In this document: one piece after another, positions 43,636 through 51,520 of the stretch
Position numbering within the stretch: the first letter of the stretch is position 1
Layout: the number at the start of each line of letters is the position of its first letter
DNA from: JALZMG01 sp963844175
GTDB taxonomy: Bacteria > Actinomycetota > Acidimicrobiia > Acidimicrobiales > Ilumatobacteraceae
NCBI GenBank assembly: GCA_963844175.1
Contig: CAWJNE010000022.1
Span: 415,119 to 479,118, forward strand
Length of the DNA stretch: 64,000 bases
Direction: 5' to 3'
The notes under the pieces: generated by a model
Database searches by the model: none
The model's input: the letters and a program-made list of their open reading frames with translations, nothing else
What the model was told of the DNA's origin: nothing
Made by a program: the position numbers and the translations under genes

Positions 43636-44204
43636 ACAGAAAAAGGTAAGCCGGTTGAGGGAAACCCTTCAGGTCCACCTCACCTCGATCCTCGAAGGTG
43701 AAGCCCTTGCCAATCACAAGGCCGCGCACCGCTTCAGTCACCAGGACCTCCCCGCCGGACGCTGCACCGCACACCCTGGCCGCCAGGTGGACGACGGTGC
43801 CGAACAGATCGTCGTCGAGGTCAAGCGGCTCGCCTGCGCTGAGCCCCATCCGAACGGACAGGCGGACGGCGGCGTCCTCGTTGCGCGTGGTCAGCGTCTG
43901 CTGCGCCTCTGTGGCCGCGGTCAACGCCAAGCGTCGCCCGACCGAAGTACGCCAACAAGCCGTCGCCCATCGACTTGACGACACGTCCGCCGTGGCGCCG
44001 AATCGTGGTGCGCAACAGGCGGTCGTGCTCTTCCCGGAGCGCGTCCGCCTCGGTGTCGCCGAGGCGATCGAGGATGCCGGTCGAGTCGACGAGATCCGTC
44101 ATCAGCAGCGTCATGATCCCTGCGCCGGGCACGAACTCGTGGAGCGGCGCTCCGATTGCCTCGAGGAACGTCTCAATCGCCGTAGTGATGAGCGAGCGGA
44201 CGGA
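43636..44204 (-). pseudogene. Class III nucleotide cyclase domain protein, frameshifted
   Basis: The first frame encodes GAPLHEFVPGAGIMTLLMTDLVDSTG, LREEHDRLLRTTIRRHGG and VVKSMGDGLLAYFG, the metal-binding half of a class III adenylate/guanylate cyclase. Near 43935 the signal changes frame and continues with LTAATEAQQTL, RMGLSAGEPLDLDDDLFG, VVHLAARVCGAASGGEVLVTE and VDLKGFPQPAYLF, the second half. One indel separates them. After PAYLF the frame runs on by chance into the secreted protein gene. The first 16 bases overlap the divergent secreted gene at 44188. Sequencing error remains possible, but the region has other broken genes. Confidence 0.65.
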
Positions 44205-44514
44205 TGGACCAGGTCGGGCGCGTCGCCTGCTGGGTGGCGTCGCGGTGGTCGGTGTGGCGCTGAGCGTGTCGGCTGGATCCGTCGCCGCGGGCGGTGGTCC
44301 GAGCGACACACCCGCGTCGGGGCAGGCGTCGAATCTGGGGGTGTGCTCGCCCTACCTCGGCCAGCTCGGTGTTCGACCGCAGGTGAACGAGCTCGTCCGA
44401 GAGTTGGGCCCGTTCCTGCCGGACGGGCCGTACGACTCGGTCGGCGAGCTGTACCGCCAACGGGCCAAGGACAAGCCGACCGGCAGTGCGCCGGAGGAAT
44501 GCCTGGCTCGCTGA
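44188..44514 (+). CDS. Small secreted protein
   Basis: Protein of 108 aa. An N-terminal basic stretch and hydrophobic segment (RARRLLGGVAVVGVALSVSAGSVAAGGG) form a signal peptide. The mature part reads VCSPYLGQLGVRPQVNELVRELGPFLPDGPYDSVGEL and ends KPTGSAPEECLAR, with two cysteines that could pair. The start is uncertain because no strong ribosome site is seen. It precedes another small secreted gene by 66 bases on the same strand. Function unknown. Confidence 0.65.
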   Translation: MSERTDGPGRARRLLGGVAVVGVALSVSAGSVAAGGGPSDTPASGQASNLGVCSPYLGQLGVRPQVNELVRELGPFLPDGPYDSVGELYRQRAKDKPTGSAPEECLAR

Positions 44515-44580
44515 GCCGCATCATCGGCGGCATGCCCAGCGCACCGATCGTCGACGTTCCTCAAGTCATAGGAGAAACCA

Positions 44581-44967
44581 ATGAAGAAGCAGCATCGTCT
44601 CGTCGGCATCGCGATCGGTCTCGCGGCTTTTGTCGGCGCATCGGGCACCGCCGCGGCAGCCGATGACAACGTCAACCCGGGCCAGTTCTGTAAGGAGACC
44701 AACAACGCCGACGGCTTCCTCGGCTCCCACGGTGGGTGCGCGAGCAGCGTCGCGTCGATCGGGATCGACGCCCTCATGAACGGAGCGTTCCCGTCTCGTG
44801 CGGCGGCGATCGCCAACTGCAAGGGGATCGCGGACATGGTTGGCGGCTTCCCGTACTCCTTCTACGGCCGCGTAGACGACGCTCGCTACCTGGCCACGAA
44901 CCTCAATTCCTGCGTCGGGATCCTCTACGCACTGCACACGGGCGAGCTCGAGCCGGGTCCGGCCTGA
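44581..44967 (+). CDS. Small secreted cysteine-containing protein
   Basis: Protein of 128 aa with an AGGAG site before the ATG and a signal peptide (VGIAIGLAAFVGASGTAAAA). The mature part has cysteines in GQFCKETNNADGFLGSHGGC, IANCKGIADM and NLNSCVGILYAL, so disulfides are likely. The fold resembles small secreted actinobacterial proteins of unknown role. It lies 66 bases after the preceding secreted gene. Confidence 0.72.
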   Translation: MKKQHRLVGIAIGLAAFVGASGTAAAADDNVNPGQFCKETNNADGFLGSHGGCASSVASIGIDALMNGAFPSRAAAIANCKGIADMVGGFPYSFYGRVDDARYLATNLNSCVGILYALHTGELEPGPA

Positions 44968-45449
44968 GCCCGCAGCGCCGTCCGCTCGTCAGCCGTCCAA
45001 CAACTGCACCGCCGACGACGCTTGACGTCTGGGCGCGATGCCCGCCGCCAACGAGCTTCTGGGCGCGATCTCTGGCGTGCACCGTCGGAGATCGCGCCGA
45101 GCTGCGTCGAATATTGCGCGCGCCGTAATCCGTTCGGCCGAGCCGCGAACCTGCGCTACTTCGGCCCCATTGCGAGCACTCGTAACGCGCGGCGATCTGT
45201 ACGCGCTCGTCGACGGTCCGCCGCCAGCGGTGGGGCGCCCTGCACCGGGCATCTGCGTTCGTTTCAGATGGCGCTTCTCCGACGGTTGAGGATGCGGATT
45301 GCGTTGGAAGCGCAGACTTCTATGACCGCCGGTGCAAGGGCGTCGCGTCCTGACGAGCAGGCCCACGAGTAGTCGACCTCACCGACGGTGAACTACCCTC
45401 GGCAGCGGGCGGGCGGCGCAGCGGGCGGCGCCCTGGAAGGGAGACCCTG
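44968..45449. other. Gene-poor stretch
   Basis: Short open frames occur on both strands, but none has a ribosome site, signal or recognisable motif that I can support. The last 25 bases hold the ribosome binding site (GGAAGGGAG) of the following secreted protein gene. Confidence 0.5.
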
Positions 45450-46022
45450 ATGGGGCGCATACGGATCATCGGCGTTGCTGCGGTGCTGACCACGGCGGCC
45501 GTAAGCGGGATCGGCGGTGCTGCTTCGGCCAGGCCGTTGGAACGGGGCGACTTTCACGACGAGTTCAGCGAACTCGTGCCGGACTTCTGCGAGAGCCCTG
45601 GGCTCACCGTGCAGATCGACGGTGTGGTCGACGGCAAGTTTCTCGTCAACGCCCGTGGACGGGACGACCTCGTCTACTTCATGGAGCATGTGCGCATCTC
45701 GGTCATGTACACCAATGTGAACAACGGCAAGTTCGTCACCTCCAACGAGCGGTCCGTGAGCAAGGACCTCAAAGTCATCGACAACGGTGATGGCACGCTG
45801 ACGATCATCGTGCTCGCGACGGGTACCGCAGCGGTGTTCGGTGCCGACGGCAAGGCGATTGGCCGGAACCCCGGCCAGGTCCGGTTCGAACTTCTGGTTC
45901 ACCACGCCGGCACACCTTCGGACCCGTCCGACGACGTCTTGATCGAGGACCTCGGCCTCATCAAGGGGTCGACGGGACGCAACGACGACTTCTGCACGGC
46001 CGTTGTCCCTGCCCTCACCTGA
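45450..46022 (+). CDS. Secreted protein of unknown function
   Basis: Protein of 190 aa with a signal peptide (IIGVAAVLTTAAVSGIGGAASA) and a beta-rich mature domain: HDEFSELVPDFCESPGLTVQIDG, VSVMYTNVNNGKFVTSNERS, KDLKVIDNGDGTLTIIVLATG and VHHAGTPSDPSDDVLIEDLG, with cysteines at both ends of the domain. A GGAAGGGAG site precedes the ATG. A strong hairpin terminator follows within 5 bases of the stop, so it is a single-gene unit. Function unknown; similar proteins are common in actinobacterial secretomes. Confidence 0.74.
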   Translation: MGRIRIIGVAAVLTTAAVSGIGGAASARPLERGDFHDEFSELVPDFCESPGLTVQIDGVVDGKFLVNARGRDDLVYFMEHVRISVMYTNVNNGKFVTSNERSVSKDLKVIDNGDGTLTIIVLATGTAAVFGADGKAIGRNPGQVRFELLVHHAGTPSDPSDDVLIEDLGLIKGSTGRNDDFCTAVVPALT

Positions 46023-46026
46023 GGAC

Positions 46027-46043
46027 GCGCCGCCCGGCGGCGC
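46027..46043 (+). terminator. GC-rich hairpin terminator
   Basis: GCGCCGCC and GGCGGCGC pair perfectly (8 bp) around one base, starting 5 bases after the stop of the secreted protein gene. No T run follows. The next 300 bases to the M55 peptidase-like gene contain no gene that I can support. Confidence 0.55.
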
Positions 46044-46349
46044 TCGTGAGCGTCAACACTTCGCGAGATCCACCTCAGCGAGCACATACTTGCCGCTCGG
46101 CGTGCGGCCGAGCGGGGTGACCGGGGGCCGGAGGCGCGAAATCAGCGTGCATAACGTCGGCCGGGAGGTTGATGGCGGCCGAGCACTTTGGCCCTGCTGC
46201 ATTGCCCGTATCCGGGCCAAGAACGCGACCCGTGAGTAGCCGAGATCGCCGGCTCGAAGGCGCTTCCGGAGGATGGTGCTGTACCTGGGCACTTCAGCGC
46301 ACGGACGAACGTCACGGGTCGACGTGTGGCCGTGACAGCCTGCCTGATC

Positions 46350-46925
46350 GTGAGGGTGTTCATCAGCGCCGATATCGAAGGCGTCGCCGGCATCACCGCC
46401 CGCGAGGAGGCGACCAAGGGCCAGCCGGGCTACGAGACGTTCCGGGCTCAGATGGACGCCGAGGTCGCCGCGGCGTCTGAGGGTGCCTTGGCCGCCGGGG
46501 CCACCGATGTCGTAGTCAAGGACGCCCACGGCGACGGCCGCAATCTGTCGCCGGGCGCCCTGCCGCCGCCCGTGCGGTTGATCCGCGGCTACAGCGGCCA
46601 TCCGCTGGCCATGGTCGAGGGCCTCGACGGCACGTTCGACGCGGCGATGTTCGTCGGATACCACAGCGCCGCCGGCAGCGGCGGCAGCCCCCTGTCACAC
46701 ACACTGTCGCGCCGCAAGCTGACCGCCTTGCGGCTCGACGGCGAGCCGGCGTCCGAGTACCGCCTGCACGCATTCGCCGCCGCCGAGCTCGGCGTTCCCG
46801 TCGTGCTCGTCACAGGCGACCGGGCGCTGTGCGACGAGGTCGCCCGGTCGTCGCCCGGCACGTGCGCGCAGCTTCATGACCTCGTCGATGACCGACGAGA
46901 TGCGGGGCGATGCGTTCGGGCCTGA
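46350..46925 (+). pseudogene. M55 family D-aminopeptidase (DppA-like), C-terminally truncated
   Basis: GTG 46350 starts the typical N-terminus (VFISADIEGVAGITARE), with the metal Asp and Glu. Further motifs are VVKDAHGDGRNL, IRGYSGHPLAMVEG, AMFVGYHSAAGSG and PLSHTLSRRKLTALRLDG. The family is about 270 aa and contains a later VKEG-type motif; here the homology stops near residue 175 (GDRALCDEVARSSPG). Downstream another frame has a gene-like end, EQPAPADADAYQRIAAFAGRSV, ending at 46992. A deletion appears to have joined the first two thirds of a peptidase gene to the tail of an unrelated gene. Probably non-functional. Confidence 0.6.
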
Positions 46926-47091
46926 GCAGCCGGCACCCGCCGACGCCGACGCCTACCAGCGCATCGCTGCCTTCGCCGGCCGATCGGTGTGACGAGACCG
47001 CCGAGCTCGGTGCAGGTCCGGCGGTAACAGGACGCGCGACGGCGTCGTGGTCTCACGCGCCGATCGGATACCCCCGGGCAGTCCGGGCGGA

Positions 47092-47580
47092 TCATCCCCA
47101 CGACCCAACGCGCACGAAGCCCAGATTCGTGAACAGCCGCTCCGATGCCGTGTTGCCGTCGGTGATGACTGCGCCGACCTCGCGAGCTCCGGCTTCATGC
47201 AACGAGCGAAGCGAACAACCAACTGCCGCCGTGGCGAGGCCCTGACGCTTGCGCCCGGTGAGGGTCGCGACCGGATCGATGTACTGACGTCCGGCGACGT
47301 TCACAACGAAGGACACCGCGACCAGCTGCCCGTCCCGCTCCAGCACCACCGAGTGCGGCGCTTCGAGACGCGACAGCCAGTCGTCGACAGCGGCCAGTGC
47401 CGCTTCGTGGTCCTCGCCCTCGTCGTCGACGGTGCCGCGGTACGCGTCCAGAATCACAGTTGCGAGTTGCTCCCGGTCGCTGACATCTACGCCACGAACG
47501 GCCGATCGGTGCGTTGGCGGCGCGATTGCTGAGGCGACCGGCAACGGCGTGAGCAGATACTCGCTTCGACTGCGCGGCAT
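47092..47580 (-). CDS. GNAT family N-acetyltransferase
   Basis: Protein of 162 aa. The acetyl-CoA binding signature lies near residues 115-135 (YIDPVATLTGRKRQGLATAAVG), followed by the typical end AREVGAVITDGNTASERLFTNLGFVRVG. The N-terminal half is PRSRSEYLLTPLPVASAIAP and VVLERDGQLVAVSFVV. The ATG at 47580 places the fold correctly; longer frames upstream are not supported. Substrate unknown. It stands alone between the truncated peptidase and the regulator gene. Confidence 0.75.
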   Translation of the reverse strand: MPRSRSEYLLTPLPVASAIAPPTHRSAVRGVDVSDREQLATVILDAYRGTVDDEGEDHEAALAAVDDWLSRLEAPHSVVLERDGQLVAVSFVVNVAGRQYIDPVATLTGRKRQGLATAAVGCSLRSLHEAGAREVGAVITDGNTASERLFTNLGFVRVGSWG

Positions 47581-47971
47581 GAGCCGAACCTCAACGTGCG
47601 AGCAGGTCGCCCGGGAACCACCGTGGCAGGGAAGGCAGCTGCGCCGACATGACGAGAGACTACGGCGGCTCGTCGCCACCCTTCCGGCGTTATCCCCGGG
47701 CAGCTGAGCGCAGTCGACGTCGGGTTATCCGGACACCGACTGTGTGCATCTCCTCGCTCGGCGAAAGTGCACGCACCGGTTGACGTTCCGTCATCGAGAT
47801 CGACCACCGAACCATCCTTGCGAGACTGCCGTCTCGGAACCTGGAGCCGGGTCAGGCAAGTCCGACCGGTATCCGGTTGAGGTTCCGGCTGCGGGACGGT
47901 CGGCGGCTGGATGGGGTCGAGAGATGTCTCGGGCGGGATGACCGGCTTGCGTCAACAGTTGAGGAAAACGG
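47581..47971. other. Gene-poor stretch
   Basis: Contains the upstream region of the acetyltransferase and the 3' side of the large regulator gene. No gene or clear repeat is supported. Confidence 0.5.
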
Positions 47972-50900
47972 TCAGTCGCGCGCGTCGGACGTGTCGTCCA
48001 GCAGTCGGTCGAGGACGTCGCGCACGAACGTCAGCGCGCCCCGGTCGTCGAGGTTGCGACCCGTCGCCCGCTCGTGGACGATGGCGGGGTCGGCGGCGGT
48101 GGGGCCGGTGACGCGCGATTGGAGGCCGGCGAGGTCGAGCGAGTCGGTCGCCTCCAGGAAGCCGAGGATGCGCGCCGCTTCCGGAAGGCGGTCGACCTTG
48201 ACCATCATCTTGACGAACTCGATGCAGGCGAACTTGCCGACGTACACGTTGTCGGTGTCGAGGACGTCGGCGATGTAGGAGCGGAGCATGTGGAATGCCC
48301 CTGACTGGTCACCACGACGGAGGGCGCCCGCAGCGGCCAGGGGGTTCTTCAGCGTCTGCGTGCGGTCGGGAACGTCGACGCCGGCCGCCTGCTCGTAGAA
48401 CTGGGCGGCCTCGAGGTGCCGGCCCTGCATCGACGCCGAGATGCCGAGATACGTCAATGCCCACTGCAGACCGGTCGGCGGGCCATGGACGCGAAAACGC
48501 TCGACGAGCGCGGCGACGAGCGCATCGTGCTCCTCCAACCGCCCGGACATGAGCCAGGTGAGACCCACCGCAACGAGCTCGTTGAGGTCCGCGACGTAGT
48601 GCTCGCCGCGCCGGCGCAGCTCGGTCACCGCCCACGCCGCCGCTTCCGCCCGCCCCTCGTAGTCGTCGGTGAGGAACGCTCGGGCGTAGCGGATCATGGG
48701 TCGATCTGGCTCCCCGTACCGGCCGACGAGGCGCTCGTAACCGTCCAGGTCCAGGTTCCGCATGTACCGACGGGCGGCCCACGTGAGTCCGAAGGCGATG
48801 ACGTCCTCGTGGTCGGGCGGCGTGATGGCGAGGATGCGCTCGGCCCAGTCGCCGATCTCGCTCCGGCTGCGCAGGTAGATCTCGGCGGCGACGGGACCGA
48901 TCAATGCGGTCGCCAGCCGGAGATCGCCGGTGGCGCACGCCCAGTCGACCGCGCCCCGGAGGTTGGGCCACAGTTCGTCGAGGCGGGTGACGCCCTGGGT
49001 CTCGTCGTGCCCCTCGAGGAGCCTGCGAATTGCGATCACCTCGTCGAGGCACCACCGCGCGTGGCGCGCCGCTAGTACGTCAGTGTCGCCGTCGTCGGCG
49101 AGCTGCTCGGCGGCGAATTGGCGCATGGTCTCGAGCAGCCGGAACCGGCGTCCGAACGGCCCGGATTCGACGACCAGCATCGACCGGTCGGCGAGGTCAC
49201 CGAGCAGATCGTCGACGTCGACGGGATCGGCGTCCACGGCGATCGCTTCGGCCGCGCCACGATCGAACGGGCCGGCGAAGATCGACAGGATTCGGAACAT
49301 CGCCTGCTGCGCCGGCGTCAGCAGGTCGAACGACCATTGGATGGTCGCCCGCAGCGTGCGATGCCGCTCGACGCTGGCCCGCCGGCCACCGGTCAGGAGC
49401 CGCAGGCGATCGTCCAGCCGCTCGACCAGCTCCACTGGTGAGAGGCTCCTGGTGCGCGCCGCGGCCAGCTCGATCGCTAGCGGGATGCCGTCGAGGCGCC
49501 GGCAGATCTCCGCGACCTCGTCGCGGTCGGCATCCGGGTCGAACGCCGCCGAGGCTGCCGCCGCCCGCTCGTTGAACAGCTCGACACCGGGTCCCGCGGG
49601 CTCCAGGGGGGCGACGACGACGAGCTGTTCGTCGCGCAGGCCGAGGCCTTCACGCGAGGTGGCGAGCACCCTGACGTCCGGGCAGCCCTCGGCGACGGCC
49701 CGGGCCATCGCCGCCGCACCGTCGATGACGTGTTCGCAGTTGTCCAGCACGAGCAGCGCGCGGTGCGACTGCAGGGCCGTGACGATCGATGCGGTCAGCG
49801 TGCGACCCACACTCTCCCGGACGTCGAGGACGCTGGCCACGGCCCGCGGCACGTCACTGGAGGAACCGTGCGCCGCCAGCTCCACGAGCCATGCGCCGCC
49901 ACCCCCTGCGGCGCCGTCGTCGACGTCGGCCCGGTCGGCGGCGGCCAGGGCGAGCCGAGTCTTGCCGATCCCTCCCGGCCCCACCAGCGTGACGATCGGG
50001 GACGTGGCCAGTGCCGCGCCGATGAGATCGAGGTCATCGTCGCGGCCGATCAGCCGACCCAGTCGTCGAGGGATGTTCCCTCGACGACTGCCGTCGGTTC
50101 GTAGCGGCGGGTGCCTGCCGTCGCCGAGCTGGAGGATCCGCTGCTCCCCGACGACGCCTTCCAGGCGGAACCTCCCGAGGTCACCCAGGTTGGCGCTGTC
50201 GAGGAGCGCCGCCGTCACGCCGGAGACGAGCGTCTGGCCACGGTCGCCCGCGGCGGCGAGCCGCGCCGCGATGATCACGGCCGGCCCGAAATAGCCTTTC
50301 CCCCGCTCCTCGGTCTCACCGGTATGCAGTCCGATGCGCACCCCGAACTCGAGGTGGCCGGGCCACTGCTGGCCTTCCATCGCGGCCTGCAGCTCGCCGG
50401 CCCAGGCGGTCGCGTCGCGGGCCCGGTGGAAGGCCACGCCGAACGAGTCGCCACCAGTGGCGAAGACGTACCCGCCGTGACGATCGGCTGCCGTGGTGAC
50501 GAGGGCGTCGTGGCGAGCCATCGCCTCGGCCATCTCGCGACCGTGCGCGGCCCACAGCCGCGTGGAGTCCTCGACGTCGCAGAACGCGAACGTCACCGTC
50601 CCCGACGGGAGGCCCGGCGTCGTTGCCCTCGATGACCGATCGACGCCGAGCTGCTGGTCCTGGCCCAGGATCAATGCCTCCAGCTCGCGCAGCCGCGGGC
50701 CCGGTTCGACGCCCAGATCCTCGACGAGGTGGTGGCGAGCCCGGCGATAGGCGGCGAGGGCATCGGCCTGGCGGCCCACCCGGTACAGCGCCGTCATCAG
50801 CAACGCCCACAGCCCCTCGCGGAACGGGTAGGTCGCCGTCAGTTCGGTCAGCGGACCGACAACACTGCGGGCGTCGGCCTCGATGCGCCGCGCCAGGTCG

Positions 50901-51337
50901 GTCTCCACCGCTCCCAGGTACTGCTCGACCAGCCCGTCGACGGTCGCCGTGAGGCCGTCGGCGTCGAGGCCGGCGAGCGGGGTGCCCGTCCACTCGGCCA
51001 GGGCCGCCTCGGTGTCGTCCACTCCCACCGACCGCTGGAACCGCGCGACGTCGACCGACGCCGCCGCCACGTCCAGGCGATAGGCGACACCGGTACGCAC
51101 GATCGAGTCCGGACCGAGACCCTTGCGCAGGCGCGTGACGTACGATTGGAGCGTCTTGTCCGCGGTGCGCGGCGGCCGATCGCCCCACACCAGCCGCACG
51201 ATCCGGGCGACCGGCACTGCCGAACCGGGCGACAGGGCGAGCACGGCCAGCACGGCCTGGCACTTCGCTGGGCCGACGTCGACCGGTTCGCCGTCGTCGG
51301 TCGCCGCGATGACGCCGCCGAAGAGCCGGATCTGCAC
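47972..51337 (-). CDS. AfsR/SARP-type regulator with BTAD, cyclase-like, NB-ARC and TPR domains
   Basis: Large regulator of 1121 aa. Order: OmpR-type winged helix (about 1-90, ending KTLQSYVTRLRKGLG), BTAD domain (about 95-240), class III cyclase-like domain (about 255-400: VTFAFCDVEDSTRLWAAHG, GGDSFGVAF, RIGLHTGETE), then an AAA/NB-ARC ATPase with Walker A VGPGGIGKTRLA, LLVLDNCEHV, LATSREGLGL and GIPLAIELAAARTRSL. A TPR-rich C-terminal part follows. The cyclase keeps the metal aspartates but has Asp where Gly is usual in the first motif (VEDST), so catalysis is uncertain. GTG 51337 begins the DNA-binding domain. It is divergent from the MMPL gene, which it may control. Confidence 0.85.
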   Translation of the reverse strand: MQIRLFGGVIAATDDGEPVDVGPAKCQAVLAVLALSPGSAVPVARIVRLVWGDRPPRTADKTLQSYVTRLRKGLGPDSIVRTGVAYRLDVAAASVDVARFQRSVGVDDTEAALAEWTGTPLAGLDADGLTATVDGLVEQYLGAVETDLARRIEADARSVVGPLTELTATYPFREGLWALLMTALYRVGRQADALAAYRRARHHLVEDLGVEPGPRLRELEALILGQDQQLGVDRSSRATTPGLPSGTVTFAFCDVEDSTRLWAAHGREMAEAMARHDALVTTAADRHGGYVFATGGDSFGVAFHRARDATAWAGELQAAMEGQQWPGHLEFGVRIGLHTGETEERGKGYFGPAVIIAARLAAAGDRGQTLVSGVTAALLDSANLGDLGRFRLEGVVGEQRILQLGDGRHPPLRTDGSRRGNIPRRLGRLIGRDDDLDLIGAALATSPIVTLVGPGGIGKTRLALAAADRADVDDGAAGGGGAWLVELAAHGSSSDVPRAVASVLDVRESVGRTLTASIVTALQSHRALLVLDNCEHVIDGAAAMARAVAEGCPDVRVLATSREGLGLRDEQLVVVAPLEPAGPGVELFNERAAAASAAFDPDADRDEVAEICRRLDGIPLAIELAAARTRSLSPVELVERLDDRLRLLTGGRRASVERHRTLRATIQWSFDLLTPAQQAMFRILSIFAGPFDRGAAEAIAVDADPVDVDDLLGDLADRSMLVVESGPFGRRFRLLETMRQFAAEQLADDGDTDVLAARHARWCLDEVIAIRRLLEGHDETQGVTRLDELWPNLRGAVDWACATGDLRLATALIGPVAAEIYLRSRSEIGDWAERILAITPPDHEDVIAFGLTWAARRYMRNLDLDGYERLVGRYGEPDRPMIRYARAFLTDDYEGRAEAAAWAVTELRRRGEHYVADLNELVAVGLTWLMSGRLEEHDALVAALVERFRVHGPPTGLQWALTYLGISASMQGRHLEAAQFYEQAAGVDVPDRTQTLKNPLAAAGALRRGDQSGAFHMLRSYIADVLDTDNVYVGKFACIEFVKMMVKVDRLPEAARILGFLEATDSLDLAGLQSRVTGPTAADPAIVHERATGRNLDDRGALTFVRDVLDRLLDDTSDARD

Positions 51338-51520
51338 TGGGACGATGCTCCCTTCCGTTGCGGTCGTCAGGACGTCGATGTCCCCGAGCGTGCGCTCGGC
51401 GCGGTTGCGGTCCGTCCGACCCCCGGTCGTGCCCGGGTTGAGCCCAGTCTCGAACGCCCTCAACCGGAACACAACCGGTCCCCCACCCCGCCCCGACCCG
51501 CCACCGGCACCGTCGAACGG

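Noticed and set aside
42752..43984. Single 410-codon minus-strand gene joining cyclase half and secreted protein
   Set aside because: The secreted protein has its own ribosome site and signal peptide; the linking part has no coding character and the frame is open by chance.
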